Positions 34,011 to 43,377 of a stretch of DNA of 64,000 bases are shown here, in pieces. The notes beneath the pieces are model-generated. The model did not search any database. It worked only from the letters and a program-made list of their open reading frames with translations, and was not told the origin of the DNA. Source of the DNA: Imtechella halotolerans (lineage in GTDB: Bacteria; Bacteroidota; Bacteroidia; Flavobacteriales; Flavobacteriaceae); contig NZ_CP117969.2 in assembly GCF_028743515.2 (NCBI RefSeq), forward strand, positions 67,001-131,000, in the 5' to 3' direction. A program made the position numbers and the translations under genes. Numbering within the stretch: the first letter of the stretch is position 1; each line of letters starts with the position of its first letter.

Positions 34011-34830
34011 GACGTTGTTTTTTTTCTTTTCGTGCTTGATTTCGTAAAACTACTTTAGAAATATAAATACTTATTTCATATAAAATAAGAATAGGTACAG
34101 CCACCACAATTTGGCTAGCTATATCTGGAGGTGTGATAACAGCTGATAAGATGAGTACTAAAACTAAGGCATGTTTTCTGTATTTCTTCATGAATTCAGG
34201 GGTTACAAGCCCAATCTTAGTCAGGAAATAAATTAGAATAGGGAGTTCAAATATGAGTCCACATGCAATCACTGATGAACGTACGGTTGAAATATAAGAA
34301 CTAAGATCGAAATTATTTGCAACCTGATTACTCACAGTATAATTCCCTAGGAAATTTATTGATAATGGGGCGATCAGGTAGTAGCCAAAAAGCACCCCAA
34401 TGAAGAAAAGCATGGAGGCAATAAAAATAAATCCCCTGGCATTTTTACGTTCGTTGTCATACAATCCTGGACTTATAAACTTCCATACTTCATATAAGAT
34501 ATACGGGAATCCAATAATAAAGCCTGCCCAAATAGCAGTCCAAATATGTGCCGAAAATTGTCCTGCCATGGTACGGCTTTGAATAATAAACGGCATTTCT
34601 TGTGTACAAAATGTTTCGTCAAATCCTAAGGACCTAGTCAGTTCACACAATACTCTATATGTAATAAATTGAGGGTCTTTAGGGCCAAATAGGATTGTGT
34701 TAAAGATGAAATCTTTTGCAATAAAAGCTGCAACGGCTACGATCAGAACAGCTAGAGTCGAACGAATTAGGTGCCAACGCAACTCCTCTAAATGGTCTAA
34801 GAAAGACATTTCTTTTTCAACTTTACTCAT
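34003..34830 (-). CDS. tatC: twin-arginine translocase subunit TatC
   Basis: The receptor component of the Tat system that exports folded proteins with RR signals. The N terminus, MSFLDHLEELRWHLIRSTLA, is the classic TatC signature with the conserved FLxHLEELR. Six membrane helices follow, with GFIIGFPYILYEVWKFISPG near residue 115 and a KYRKHALVLVLILSAVITPP block near 205. The 275 aa is normal. TatA/B are not in the window. It overlaps the downstream CMD gene and abuts kpsF by one base. Confidence 0.95.
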   Translation of the reverse strand: MSKVEKEMSFLDHLEELRWHLIRSTLAVLIVAVAAFIAKDFIFNTILFGPKDPQFITYRVLCELTRSLGFDETFCTQEMPFIIQSRTMAGQFSAHIWTAIWAGFIIGFPYILYEVWKFISPGLYDNERKNARGFIFIASMLFFIGVLFGYYLIAPLSINFLGNYTVSNQVANNFDLSSYISTVRSSVIACGLIFELPILIYFLTKIGLVTPEFMKKYRKHALVLVLILSAVITPPDIASQIVVAVPILILYEISIYISKVVLRNQARKEKKQRHG

Positions 34831-35795
34831 TAGATAATTCCTTCTTTAATTAGATTGTGTAGGTGTACAACTCCAGCATATTGGTCATTATCCTTAACTA
34901 AAATTTGAGATATTCCATAAGATTCAATACGGTCTAATGCGTCCACGGCCATTGCGTCTGCTTCAATCCATTTAGGGTTTACAGACATTATATCTTTAGC
35001 GGTAAGACCATTAATGTTATCATATTTGTTAAGCATCCTTCTAATATCACCATCTGTTACAATACCAATAATTTCACCCTGATCAATAACAGCCGTTACC
35101 CCTAACATTTTTTCAGAGATTTCTATAATTACTTGTTTTATGTCTGTGTCTGGAGTTACGGAAGGTTTTTGATTAGTAGCTGCTATATCACTAACCCTTA
35201 AATATAATTTTTTACCTAAGGCTCCACCTGGGTGGTATTTAGCGAAATCGCTACTACTGAATCCCTTAAGTTCCAAGAGGCAGATAGCTAATGCATCTCC
35301 TATGACAAGTTGGGCTGTTGTGCTTGTGGTTGGTGCTAGATTGTTTGGACAGGCCTCCTTTTCAACATAGGCATTTAGAACGTAGTCCGCTTGTTGTCCT
35401 AAGAATGATTCTTTATTTGATGTGATGGCTATGAGCTTATTAGGGCCGTTTTTTAATAAAGGAACTAAAACCTTTATCTCAGGGGTATTCCCGCTTTTGG
35501 ATATACAAATCACGACGTCTTCTTCTTGAATAGTGCCCAAGTCACCATGAATTGCATCTGCAGCATGCATAAAAATAGCTGGTGTTCCAGTTGAATTGAG
35601 GGTCGCAACAATTTTATTTGCAATGATGGCACTTTTACCAATTCCGGTGATGATGACTCTACCCTTGGATTGATAAATACAATTTACTGCATTTGCAAAC
35701 TCTTCATCTACCAACGGAATTAAATTTTGGATAGCTTTGTATTCGATTTCGATGGCTTGTTTTGCTACCGAAATTATGGAGTGTAGATTACTCAA
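34830..35795 (-). CDS. kpsF: D-arabinose-5-phosphate isomerase, KpsF/GutQ family
   Basis: Converts ribulose-5-phosphate to arabinose-5-phosphate, the first step to Kdo for LPS. The SIS sugar-isomerase domain covers residues 1-190, with VIITGIGKSAIIANKIVATL, HAADAIHGDLG and ISKSGNTPEIKVLVP. Two CBS domains follow (about 205-321), including GIVTDGDIRRML. The start is TTG at 35795 (reading MSNLHSII); no ATG lies close by in frame. An exact -7 element is 56 bases upstream. It begins the kpsF-tatC-CMD-lptB operon. Confidence 0.93.
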   Translation of the reverse strand: MSNLHSIISVAKQAIEIEYKAIQNLIPLVDEEFANAVNCIYQSKGRVIITGIGKSAIIANKIVATLNSTGTPAIFMHAADAIHGDLGTIQEEDVVICISKSGNTPEIKVLVPLLKNGPNKLIAITSNKESFLGQQADYVLNAYVEKEACPNNLAPTTSTTAQLVIGDALAICLLELKGFSSSDFAKYHPGGALGKKLYLRVSDIAATNQKPSVTPDTDIKQVIIEISEKMLGVTAVIDQGEIIGIVTDGDIRRMLNKYDNINGLTAKDIMSVNPKWIEADAMAVDALDRIESYGISQILVKDNDQYAGVVHLHNLIKEGII

Positions 35796-35850
35796 AATTT
35801 ACCGATTTTTGTGTTTGTATTAAATAAAGAATGTGTTATCTTTAGTAGTG

Positions 35851-35858
35851 CAAATGTA
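35851..35858 (-). promoter_or_regulatory. -7 promoter element of the kpsF operon
   Basis: The minus strand reads TACATTTG, exact TAnnTTTG, 55 bases before the kpsF TTG start. In the same 85-base divergent gap the plus strand has TATCTTTA at 35837-35844, a one-base-off element for recQ, so the two promoters probably lie side by side. Confidence 0.5.
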
Positions 35859-35880
35859 TGTAAAATAGTAAAACGATAGA

Positions 35881-38082
35881 ATGAGTACAGTTGAAAATGA
35901 CTTGCAACTTGCGCTGAAGCATTATTTTGGTTTCGGAAAATTTAAAGGATTACAGGAGGACGTAATTAAGAGCATCATTAACAACCAAAATACGTTTGTT
36001 ATAATGCCTACAGGTGGCGGAAAATCATTGTGTTACCAATTACCCGCCCTTGTTAAAGATGGAACCGCTATCGTTATATCCCCCCTAATTGCACTGATGA
36101 AAAATCAAGTCGATGCCATTCGTGGAATCTCATCCAATAATGGTATCGCGCATGTGTTAAACTCATCTCTAACCAAAACTGAGGTGAAACAGGTGATGCA
36201 GGATATAAAAAGTGGTATTACCAAATTGCTTTATGTGGCGCCGGAGTCGCTTACCAAGGAAGATTATATCGAGTTTTTGAGAACAATTCAGATTTCGTTT
36301 GTTGCAGTAGACGAAGCACACTGTATCTCAGAATGGGGACATGATTTTCGACCGGAATACAGAAATATTCGGGCAATAATAAAAAGATTAGGGGATGATA
36401 TTCCTATAATTGGTCTTACCGCTACGGCAACTCCTAAGGTGCAAGAAGATATCTTGAAAAACCTAGGGATGACCGATGCAAAAACGTTCAAGGCTTCCTT
36501 TAACCGTCCCAACTTATATTATGAGGTAAGGCCAAAGACTAAGAATGTGGACGCTGATATTATTAGGTTTATCAAACAAAACCCTGGAAAATCGGGAATT
36601 ATATATTGTTTGAGTCGCAAAAGGGTGGAAGAGCTTGCTCAAGTACTTCAAGTTAATGGGATAAGCGCTGTTCCTTATCATGCTGGTTTGGACGCTAAGA
36701 CAAGGGCGAAACATCAAGATATGTTCTTGATGGAGGATGTTGATGTAGTAGTGGCAACGATAGCTTTCGGTATGGGAATTGACAAGCCCGATGTGCGTTT
36801 TGTAATTCACCATGATATTCCTAAAAGTATTGAAAGTTATTATCAAGAAACTGGGAGAGCTGGTCGTGATGGAGGAGAAGGCCATTGCCTGGCATTTTAT
36901 TCTTATAAGGATGTTGAGAAGCTGGAAAAATTTATGTCAGGTAAACCAGTGGCAGAACAGGAAATTGGTCATGCATTGCTTCAAGAGATAGTTGCTTATG
37001 CCGAAACCTCTATGTCTCGTCGTAAATTCATTCTACATTATTTCGGAGAAGAATTTGATGAGGTAAATGGCGAAGGTGCAGAGATGGATGATAATGTGAG
37101 ACATCCAAAGAAAAAACATGAAGCTCAAGAAGATGTGGTTACCTTGTTGAAGGTTATCCAAAATACAAAGGAAATTTACAAGGGTAAAGAAGTTGTTAAT
37201 ACTCTTTTAGGTAAAGTAAATGCACTTATAAAATCCCACAGGACTGACGAACAACCTTTCTTTGGAATAGGTAAGTCAAAGGATGATAAATATTGGATGG
37301 CTTTGTTACGTCAGGTTCTTGTAGCGGGATTATTAAAAAAGGATATCGAAACTTATGGAGTTTTGTTTCTTAGTCCGGAAGGGAAAAATTTTATTTCCAA
37401 CCCTGAATCCTTTTACATGACTGAAGATCACACCTACGAAGAAACTGATGATGATACTATAGTTACTGCCGGTAAAGGTGGCGGTGGTGTTGCCGATGAG
37501 GTACTGTTAGGAATGTTGAAAGATCTTCGAAAAAGAGTGGCTAAAAAATTGGAAGTTCCTCCATTTGCCGTCTTTCAAGATCCTTCGCTGGAAGATATGG
37601 CATTGAAATATCCTATAAACATTGAAGAATTAACCAATGTACATGGTGTAGGGGATGGTAAAGCCAAAAAGTATGGGAAAGATTTTGTCCAATTGATTGC
37701 TCGTTATGTACAGGAGAATGAAATTACTCGACCTGACGATTTGGTAGTGAAGTCAACAGGAGCTAATTCAGCATTGAAATTGTACATAATTCAAAGTGTA
37801 GACAGAAAGTTACCACTAGATGATATTGCTGCCGCGAAAGGGTTAGAAATGTCTGACTTTATAAAGGAAATGGAACAAATAGTCTACAGCGGTACAAAAC
37901 TTAATATAGATTATTGGATTGATGAGATTTTAGATGAAGATCAACAAGAAGAATTATACGAGTATTTTTTGGAAGCCGAAACAGATAAGATATCCAATGC
38001 TATAGAGGAATTTGATGGTGATTATGAAGATGATGAAATTAGATTATATCGTATTAAGTTTATCAGTGAAGTTGCAAACTAA
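35881..38082 (+). CDS. recQ: ATP-dependent DNA helicase RecQ (zinc site lost)
   Basis: A 3'-5' DNA helicase for recombination and fork repair. Walker A MPTGGGKSLCYQLPA is near residues 42-56, DEAH box VDEAHCISEWGHDFRPEY near 141-158, motif III GLTATATPKV, and motif VI QETGRAGRDG. RQC and HRDC-like regions follow to residue 733. The four zinc-binding Cys of E. coli RecQ are absent: the first is Ser in MSRRKFILHYFGEEF near 379, and the CxxCxxC stretch is replaced by acidic and charged residues. I believe this is usual for RecQ in Flavobacteriia. A strong terminator follows. Confidence 0.95.
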   Translation: MSTVENDLQLALKHYFGFGKFKGLQEDVIKSIINNQNTFVIMPTGGGKSLCYQLPALVKDGTAIVISPLIALMKNQVDAIRGISSNNGIAHVLNSSLTKTEVKQVMQDIKSGITKLLYVAPESLTKEDYIEFLRTIQISFVAVDEAHCISEWGHDFRPEYRNIRAIIKRLGDDIPIIGLTATATPKVQEDILKNLGMTDAKTFKASFNRPNLYYEVRPKTKNVDADIIRFIKQNPGKSGIIYCLSRKRVEELAQVLQVNGISAVPYHAGLDAKTRAKHQDMFLMEDVDVVVATIAFGMGIDKPDVRFVIHHDIPKSIESYYQETGRAGRDGGEGHCLAFYSYKDVEKLEKFMSGKPVAEQEIGHALLQEIVAYAETSMSRRKFILHYFGEEFDEVNGEGAEMDDNVRHPKKKHEAQEDVVTLLKVIQNTKEIYKGKEVVNTLLGKVNALIKSHRTDEQPFFGIGKSKDDKYWMALLRQVLVAGLLKKDIETYGVLFLSPEGKNFISNPESFYMTEDHTYEETDDDTIVTAGKGGGGVADEVLLGMLKDLRKRVAKKLEVPPFAVFQDPSLEDMALKYPINIEELTNVHGVGDGKAKKYGKDFVQLIARYVQENEITRPDDLVVKSTGANSALKLYIIQSVDRKLPLDDIAAAKGLEMSDFIKEMEQIVYSGTKLNIDYWIDEILDEDQQEELYEYFLEAETDKISNAIEEFDGDYEDDEIRLYRIKFISEVAN

Positions 38083-38099
38083 AAATAACGATTGATGTA

Positions 38100-38133
38100 A
38101 AAAAATAACCCCGGAATTCCGGGGTTATTTTTT
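38100..38133. terminator. bidirectional terminator between recQ and the DUF164 gene
   Basis: A perfect 15-bp stem around AATT: an A-run, TAACCCCGG, AATT, CCGGGGTTA and a T-run, symmetric about 38116/38117. It serves both converging transcripts. Confidence 0.92.
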
Positions 38134-38142
38134 ATCTGATTT

Positions 38143-38922
38143 TTATATCGAGCTAAAAATAGCTTGCATTTTTTCTCTCTCTTCTTCGGCAAGAATTGGA
38201 TCTACAAGGATGCGTCCACTGTGTTCATCGGTAATGATTTTTTTACGGGCTGCAATCTCCATTTGTACTTGCGGAGGAATGGTAAAGAATGAACCTCCAG
38301 AAGCTCCTCTTTCAATAGGAACAACTGCTAAACCATTGTTTACATTGTTTCTGATGCGCTTGTATGCATTCACTAAGCGATCGTCAATTTGGTTTTGGAA
38401 CTCAACAAGTTTTTCTAAGAGCATTTGCTCTTCTTTCTCAGTTTCCGCCAAGATGCCGTTAAGTTCATCTTTTTTGTGTTTTAAGTGAGTTTCACGCTCA
38501 CCTACACGCTCCTTAGTTTGAGCTATCACATCTTTTTTCTGCTCGATTTGAGCTTTGTGTTCTTTGATGTGTTTTTCAGCTAACTGAATTTCTAATTCTT
38601 GAAATTCAATCTCCTTGGTGATAGAGTTATACTCTCGGTTATTGCGAACATTTTTTTGTTGTTCACCGTATTTTTTAATCAAGCCTTTGGCTTCTTCAAT
38701 AAGATTCTTCTTATTGCTGATTTCGTTGTTGATAATCTCCAATTCTGAAGTAAGTTTCTCTAAACGTGTTTTAAGTCCCTCAACTTCGTCTTCCAAGTCT
38801 TCAACTTCTAGAGGAAGCTCTCCTCTTACATTTCTGATTTCATCAACGCGAGAGTCAATTAATTGCAAATCGTACAATGCTCTTAATTTCTCTTCAACGG
38901 TAATTTCAGCCTTTTTTGTCAT
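38143..38922 (-). CDS. DUF164 (C4-type zinc ribbon family) coiled-coil protein without its cysteines
   Basis: A 259-aa protein with a long antiparallel coiled coil (about residues 15-185) and a C-terminal ribbon-like domain. The ribbon has the family scaffold (GGSFFTIPPQVQMEIAARKK then EHSGRILVDP), but the CxxC pairs have become GGS and EHSG; the whole protein has no Cys. Family members are thought to be involved in nucleic-acid or ribosome-related functions, but this is not settled. It is located 5 bases after the Nif3 gene, a neighbourhood I recall as conserved in Bacteroidota. Confidence 0.88.
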   Translation of the reverse strand: MTKKAEITVEEKLRALYDLQLIDSRVDEIRNVRGELPLEVEDLEDEVEGLKTRLEKLTSELEIINNEISNKKNLIEEAKGLIKKYGEQQKNVRNNREYNSITKEIEFQELEIQLAEKHIKEHKAQIEQKKDVIAQTKERVGERETHLKHKKDELNGILAETEKEEQMLLEKLVEFQNQIDDRLVNAYKRIRNNVNNGLAVVPIERGASGGSFFTIPPQVQMEIAARKKIITDEHSGRILVDPILAEEEREKMQAIFSSI

Positions 38923-38927
38923 ATGAT

Positions 38928-40022
38928 TTATAAATACTTGATAGGATTGGTATTTTTCTCTGATAAAATGATTGCAAAATTAGGAATTTTTTTCATAAGA
39001 TGCTCAACTAAAAGATTTTTTGTGTATTGCTCACTTTCGTAATGACCAATGTCAGCCAAAAGAATGCTATTTTCAGCCTTGAAAAAGTCATGATACTTAA
39101 GGTCAGAGGTTACAAATGCCTCAATACCTGATGCTTTGGCAGCATCGATTGCAAAAGCCCCACTTCCTCCTAAAACGGCTATCTTCTGAATTTTTTTTCC
39201 TGTGAAAGCACTATGTCTAATACAAGGAGTTTGCATTTTGTTTTTAAGCATATGTAAGAAGTCAATTTCTTGCATAGGCTCAGAAAGTTCGCCAATCATT
39301 CCCAGACCTATATGTTGATTCTGATTTTCTAAAGTGGTTATTTCGTAGGCTACCTCCTCATAGGGATGAGCGTTGAAAAGCGCTTTTAATAATTGTGATT
39401 GTACATGTTTTGGAAAGATGACACCAATTTGTATTTCAGCTTCGGAATGAAGTTCTCCTTTTCTCCCTATTGTCGGATTTGCATGTTCTCCTCCATTAAA
39501 GGTGCCTATACCTTCTATGGAAAAACTACATTCATTATAATTGCCAATAGTGCCAGCGCCTGCATTAAATAAAGCTTGGCGTACAGTTGCAGCACTTTCT
39601 ATTGGTACAAATGTGATGAGTTTTTTTATGGTGTTTTTCTGGGGAATAAGAATTTTTCTATTGATTAGCCCTAATTCATCACAAATGCGCCCATTAACGC
39701 CTTGAAAAGCATTGTCAAGAGCGGTGTGCATGCTGTAAATTGCTATGTTATGAGCAATTGCTTTCATGACCACTCTTTCTACATAGGTGCTTCCAGTGAA
39801 TTTTTTTATACCTGAAAAAATAATCGGGTGAAAACTTACAATCAGATTACACTTCTTTTCAATGGCTTCATCAACTACATTTTCGAGAGTATCTAATGTA
39901 ACTAATATACCAGTAACCGCATTGTTACGGTTTCCTACTAACAGTCCCACATTATCAAAGTCTTCAGCATAGGCTATAGGGCTTAATGATTCTATGTGAT
40001 GTATGACTTCTTGTATGGTCAT
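38928..40022 (-). CDS. Nif3-like dinuclear metal centre protein
   Basis: A 364-aa Nif3/YbgI-type protein. The two Nif3 halves contain the metal ligands: SFHPIIFSGIKKF near residue 63, SMHTALDNAFQGVN near 95 with AHN before it, and the late ADIGHYESEQYTKN near 324-337. Between the halves, about residues 130-245, is the inserted PII-like domain (NAHPYEEVAYEI) typical of longer bacterial members. Suggested roles include GTP cyclohydrolase-like or general metal-dependent hydrolase activity; the true substrate is not settled. It is the first gene of a two-gene operon with DUF164. Confidence 0.92.
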   Translation of the reverse strand: MTIQEVIHHIESLSPIAYAEDFDNVGLLVGNRNNAVTGILVTLDTLENVVDEAIEKKCNLIVSFHPIIFSGIKKFTGSTYVERVVMKAIAHNIAIYSMHTALDNAFQGVNGRICDELGLINRKILIPQKNTIKKLITFVPIESAATVRQALFNAGAGTIGNYNECSFSIEGIGTFNGGEHANPTIGRKGELHSEAEIQIGVIFPKHVQSQLLKALFNAHPYEEVAYEITTLENQNQHIGLGMIGELSEPMQEIDFLHMLKNKMQTPCIRHSAFTGKKIQKIAVLGGSGAFAIDAAKASGIEAFVTSDLKYHDFFKAENSILLADIGHYESEQYTKNLLVEHLMKKIPNFAIILSEKNTNPIKYL

Positions 40023-40100
40023 AAGATTCTATAATTGTGTTATGATACGAAATTAGAATTTTTTTTTGAGTACGCCTTAAAATACCCTACTTTCGTTGTT

Positions 40101-41108
40101 ATGACTGTACTTCGATATTTACTATTTCCAGTAGCCGGTGTTTATGGGGCAGTAATCTTCTTGCGCAATGCGCTTTATGATGTTGGGTACTTTACCTCAC
40201 AATCGTATGATTTTCCGATTATCTGTGTTGGGAATGTTAGTGTTGGAGGGACTGGTAAGACTCCAATGATTGAATACCTAGTAAGGGTGTTATCTCCAGA
40301 GTATAAAGTAGGGACCTTAAGTAGAGGGTATAAGCGGCAGTCTAAGGGTTTTTATGTGGCTGATTTTGATAGTACAGCTGCTCTAATGGGAGATGAGCCA
40401 TTTCAGTTTGCTTCTAAATTTCCACAGGTAGTAGTAGCGGTAGATGCTGATCGTAGAAATGGGATTCTTCAACTTCAAGAAAGGAAATTGTTACCACAGG
40501 TATTGTTACTTGATGATGCTTTTCAGCATAGAAAAGTTCAACCTGGATTTTCTATTTTGCTAACTGCTTTCGATAGTTTATATGTGGATGATTGGTTATT
40601 GCCAGTAGGCACTCTTAGAGACACCATTTCCCAAGTAAAAAGAGCACAAATTATTGTAGTTACTAAATGTCCTACTAACCTGTCCATTGAACAGGCCGGA
40701 AGTATTAGAGGAAAATTGAGGGTACTTCCGCATCAATTGGTTTTTTTTGCAACTATTGCCTACAGCGATATGGTGATGGCGAAGTCTACCAATGAAAAGT
40801 TGACAGATTTTGGACAGTTGCCATTTACGCTAGTTACAGGGATTGCGAATCCAACTCCGCTTGTAAAGTTTCTGGAGGAAAAAGGATTTGAATTCACACA
40901 TATTAATTTTCCGGATCACCATCATTTTTCAGAGAGAGAAATAAATGACTTGCGATTACATCAAAGAATTTTAACTACAGAAAAGGACTTTATGCGTTTG
41001 AAAGATTCCCTTGATAACGTGAGTTATCTACCTATTGAGACCCAGTTTATTTGGGATGAAGATAAATTCAAAGATAATATTATAAAGTATGTGAAGGAGT
41101 ATTCCTAG
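40101..41108 (+). CDS. lpxK: tetraacyldisaccharide 4'-kinase
   Basis: Phosphorylates the lipid A disaccharide precursor at the 4' position, the sixth step of the Raetz pathway, at the inner membrane. The Walker A-like GNVSVGGTGKTPMIEYL is near residues 43-59, followed by LSRGYKRQSKGF near 74 and the Asp motif GDEPFQFA. An N-terminal membrane-associated helix (LRYLLFPVAGVYGAVIFLRN) is present. The frame is open from 40035, but the ATG at 40101 fits the family; a promoter-like TACTTTCG ends 5 bases before it. The stop overlaps the histidine kinase's stop by 4 bp. Confidence 0.93.
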   Translation: MTVLRYLLFPVAGVYGAVIFLRNALYDVGYFTSQSYDFPIICVGNVSVGGTGKTPMIEYLVRVLSPEYKVGTLSRGYKRQSKGFYVADFDSTAALMGDEPFQFASKFPQVVVAVDADRRNGILQLQERKLLPQVLLLDDAFQHRKVQPGFSILLTAFDSLYVDDWLLPVGTLRDTISQVKRAQIIVVTKCPTNLSIEQAGSIRGKLRVLPHQLVFFATIAYSDMVMAKSTNEKLTDFGQLPFTLVTGIANPTPLVKFLEEKGFEFTHINFPDHHHFSEREINDLRLHQRILTTEKDFMRLKDSLDNVSYLPIETQFIWDEDKFKDNIIKYVKEYS

Positions 41109-43351
41109 CTCTCAATACTGTCTTGGGTAACACTGTTATTCTCCGTTAGTACTTTGGCTATTTTAGAGTAAAACACATCAGGTCTAAACGGTTTGGTAAT
41201 TACATCATTACATCCCACTGCATAGAAGTCATCTGTGTTTTCATCTAGTGAAATGGCTGTTAAGGCGATAATTGGGACCTCGGTGTTGAATTTTCTGATT
41301 TCCTGAGTAGTTTTTAATCCGCTAATGCCAGGCATGTGAATGTCCATTAGAATTACGGCATACTGTTCTTTTTTTGCCTTCTCTATAGCCATATAACCAT
41401 CTTCTGCAATATCACAGCTGATGTCCTTAGCCAAAAGCATCTTTTTGGTTATTACCTGATTTATTTTGTTGTCTTCCACTACAAGGAAATGCAAGCCTTT
41501 AAAAATGATATCATCATACTCCTTGCTGTTTTTCTTATCATTTTCGGAAGTAGCAGGACTCACTTGTTGTTCTGAAATTTCAAATGGAATGGTAAAGTAA
41601 AAAGTCGAACCTTTTCCTAATTCACTTTTTACGTTAATCTTACTGTCCATAAGTTCTAAAAGGTTCTTAACAATAGTCAGACCAAGGCCTGTTCCTCCGT
41701 ATTTACGGTTAATTTGAATAGATCCTTGAGCAAAACTTTCAAAAATATTATCAATCATATCATCTGATATACCTATACCTGTATCGATGATTTCAAACAG
41801 TATGTCAGCTCTGTTTTCGGTTCGACTTACTAAGGAGGCTTTTAATTTGACTTCTCCATTTTCAGTGAATTTAAGCCCATTGCTTACAAGGTTTATGAAG
41901 ATTTGTGATAGTTTTAATGGGTCGCCTTTGAGTTGTTTAGGGATATTGCTGTCTATCTCACAATTGACGGTATTTTTATTTTCTTTAGCTGTTTGAGTTA
42001 AAGAAGAGATAACATCTTTGATGATTTTATTTATATCAAAATCGATGTTTTGAATATTTAGTTTTTTAGCCTCTATTTTGTTAATTTGAAGAATATCATT
42101 GATAAAAGCCAAAAGATAATCTCCAGAAAATTTCAAAGATTTAAGATGTTCTTTTTGACTTTCACTTGGATTTTCTTCCAATAAAAGGTGGGTTAATCCT
42201 GTTACAGCATAAAGGGGGGTCCTTAATTCATGACTTACTGTGGAAAGAAAGTTGGCTTTCGTTTGCATGGCTTTAATGGCCTCTTCCTTAGCTGTTTCAA
42301 GCTCCACATTCTTCATTAAAAGTAAATCATTTGTTTTTACTTTTATTTGATTATTTCTATATAGTGAAATTGCTAGCAGCGAAATAATAATGAGTAGAAA
42401 TGAGCTTAAGATGGTGGTAAGCTTAGAGTTTTTTAATGTTTTCGCTTGTTCCTCTACTTGTAATTGTAAATCTGCGTTAAGACGATCCTTATATGCAGAC
42501 GCATCTGCTTCAACTTCCCTAATGTCTCTTTTTAGTTTATCGATATTGTTGATGGAATCTCTAAGAGAATAAAAGGCATTTTGATAGGCATAGGCCTTTT
42601 CAATATCATTTTGATTTCCGTATATTTTACTTAGAATTTCATACGCCTTTACTCGGAGTGTTGGAAATTGATCGCTTTCCGAAATTTTTAAAGATTCATT
42701 GAGGATTAATTCGGATCTATTGTAATTTTTTTGTGCAAAATATACTTCTCCTAACGTAGTAAGAATTGAGGCTCTTATAAATTCTCCTTCATATTCGTTA
42801 GTAACAGGTAGTGCGTTTTCAAGGTGAAAAATAGCGCTTTTATATTCATTGAATTTGAGAAAGAACTTCGCTTTTGCTAAATATACTTTGGCTAAGTATT
42901 GTTGTCCATTGTTTTCTCGCAATAGGTCCTCAGCGTCATCATAATAGTCAGAGGCATCAATGTGTCTGTTTTGAGCAAAATACAGTTCACCTTTTAAGAG
43001 TAATGTTAGTCCAAGGTCTAACATCGCATTATTTTCCCTCTGTATTTTTTCAGCATAGTTTATAAAAACCAATGCGTCATCAAGCATTCCCATGGTAAGG
43101 AAAATATCTGCTTGGAGGTAACGACTTTTGGCAATTAGAAGAAGGTCCTCGCCATTTTCAGCTATGTTTAAACCTTCATTTAGTTTTTGAAGAGCTTGAG
43201 AATATTTGGCTTTATTTTTTAGAGCGCAAGCATCTTTAAACAGACTATTTATCCGATAGTTATGCACTTCTTCTTGAGGGCGTTGCGCAGCGGTGTAGGT
43301 AAAGCTTAAACAACCAAGAAGTATAAAGATATAGAGGTTTAGGCTCTTCAT
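41105..43351 (-). CDS. hybrid histidine kinase with TPR sensor and receiver domain
   Basis: A 748-aa protein: signal peptide (residues 1-22), TPR repeats (about 30-265), a membrane helix near 308-328, a short coiled coil, HisKA with the phospho-acceptor in STVSHELRTPLYAVTG near 374, HATPase_c with NLVSNGLKFT, DTGIGISDDM and GGTGLGLTIVK, and a C-terminal receiver whose phospho-Asp is in ILMDIHMPGISG near 668. The TPR domain should be periplasmic. No separate output regulator is adjacent, so the receiver may pass phosphate to a distant partner. It has its own promoter in the 26-base gap after gap. Confidence 0.93.
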   Translation of the reverse strand: MKSLNLYIFILLGCLSFTYTAAQRPQEEVHNYRINSLFKDACALKNKAKYSQALQKLNEGLNIAENGEDLLLIAKSRYLQADIFLTMGMLDDALVFINYAEKIQRENNAMLDLGLTLLLKGELYFAQNRHIDASDYYDDAEDLLRENNGQQYLAKVYLAKAKFFLKFNEYKSAIFHLENALPVTNEYEGEFIRASILTTLGEVYFAQKNYNRSELILNESLKISESDQFPTLRVKAYEILSKIYGNQNDIEKAYAYQNAFYSLRDSINNIDKLKRDIREVEADASAYKDRLNADLQLQVEEQAKTLKNSKLTTILSSFLLIIISLLAISLYRNNQIKVKTNDLLLMKNVELETAKEEAIKAMQTKANFLSTVSHELRTPLYAVTGLTHLLLEENPSESQKEHLKSLKFSGDYLLAFINDILQINKIEAKKLNIQNIDFDINKIIKDVISSLTQTAKENKNTVNCEIDSNIPKQLKGDPLKLSQIFINLVSNGLKFTENGEVKLKASLVSRTENRADILFEIIDTGIGISDDMIDNIFESFAQGSIQINRKYGGTGLGLTIVKNLLELMDSKINVKSELGKGSTFYFTIPFEISEQQVSPATSENDKKNSKEYDDIIFKGLHFLVVEDNKINQVITKKMLLAKDISCDIAEDGYMAIEKAKKEQYAVILMDIHMPGISGLKTTQEIRKFNTEVPIIALTAISLDENTDDFYAVGCNDVITKPFRPDVFYSKIAKVLTENNSVTQDSIES

Positions 43352-43368
43352 TATTTGGGTTTAACTTC

Positions 43369-43376
43369 CAAATATA
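43369..43376 (-). promoter_or_regulatory. -7 promoter element of the hybrid kinase
   Basis: The minus strand reads TATATTTG, an exact TAnnTTTG match, 17 bases before the ATG and squeezed between that ATG and the stop codon of the upstream gap gene. Confidence 0.5.
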
Positions 43377-43377
43377 C

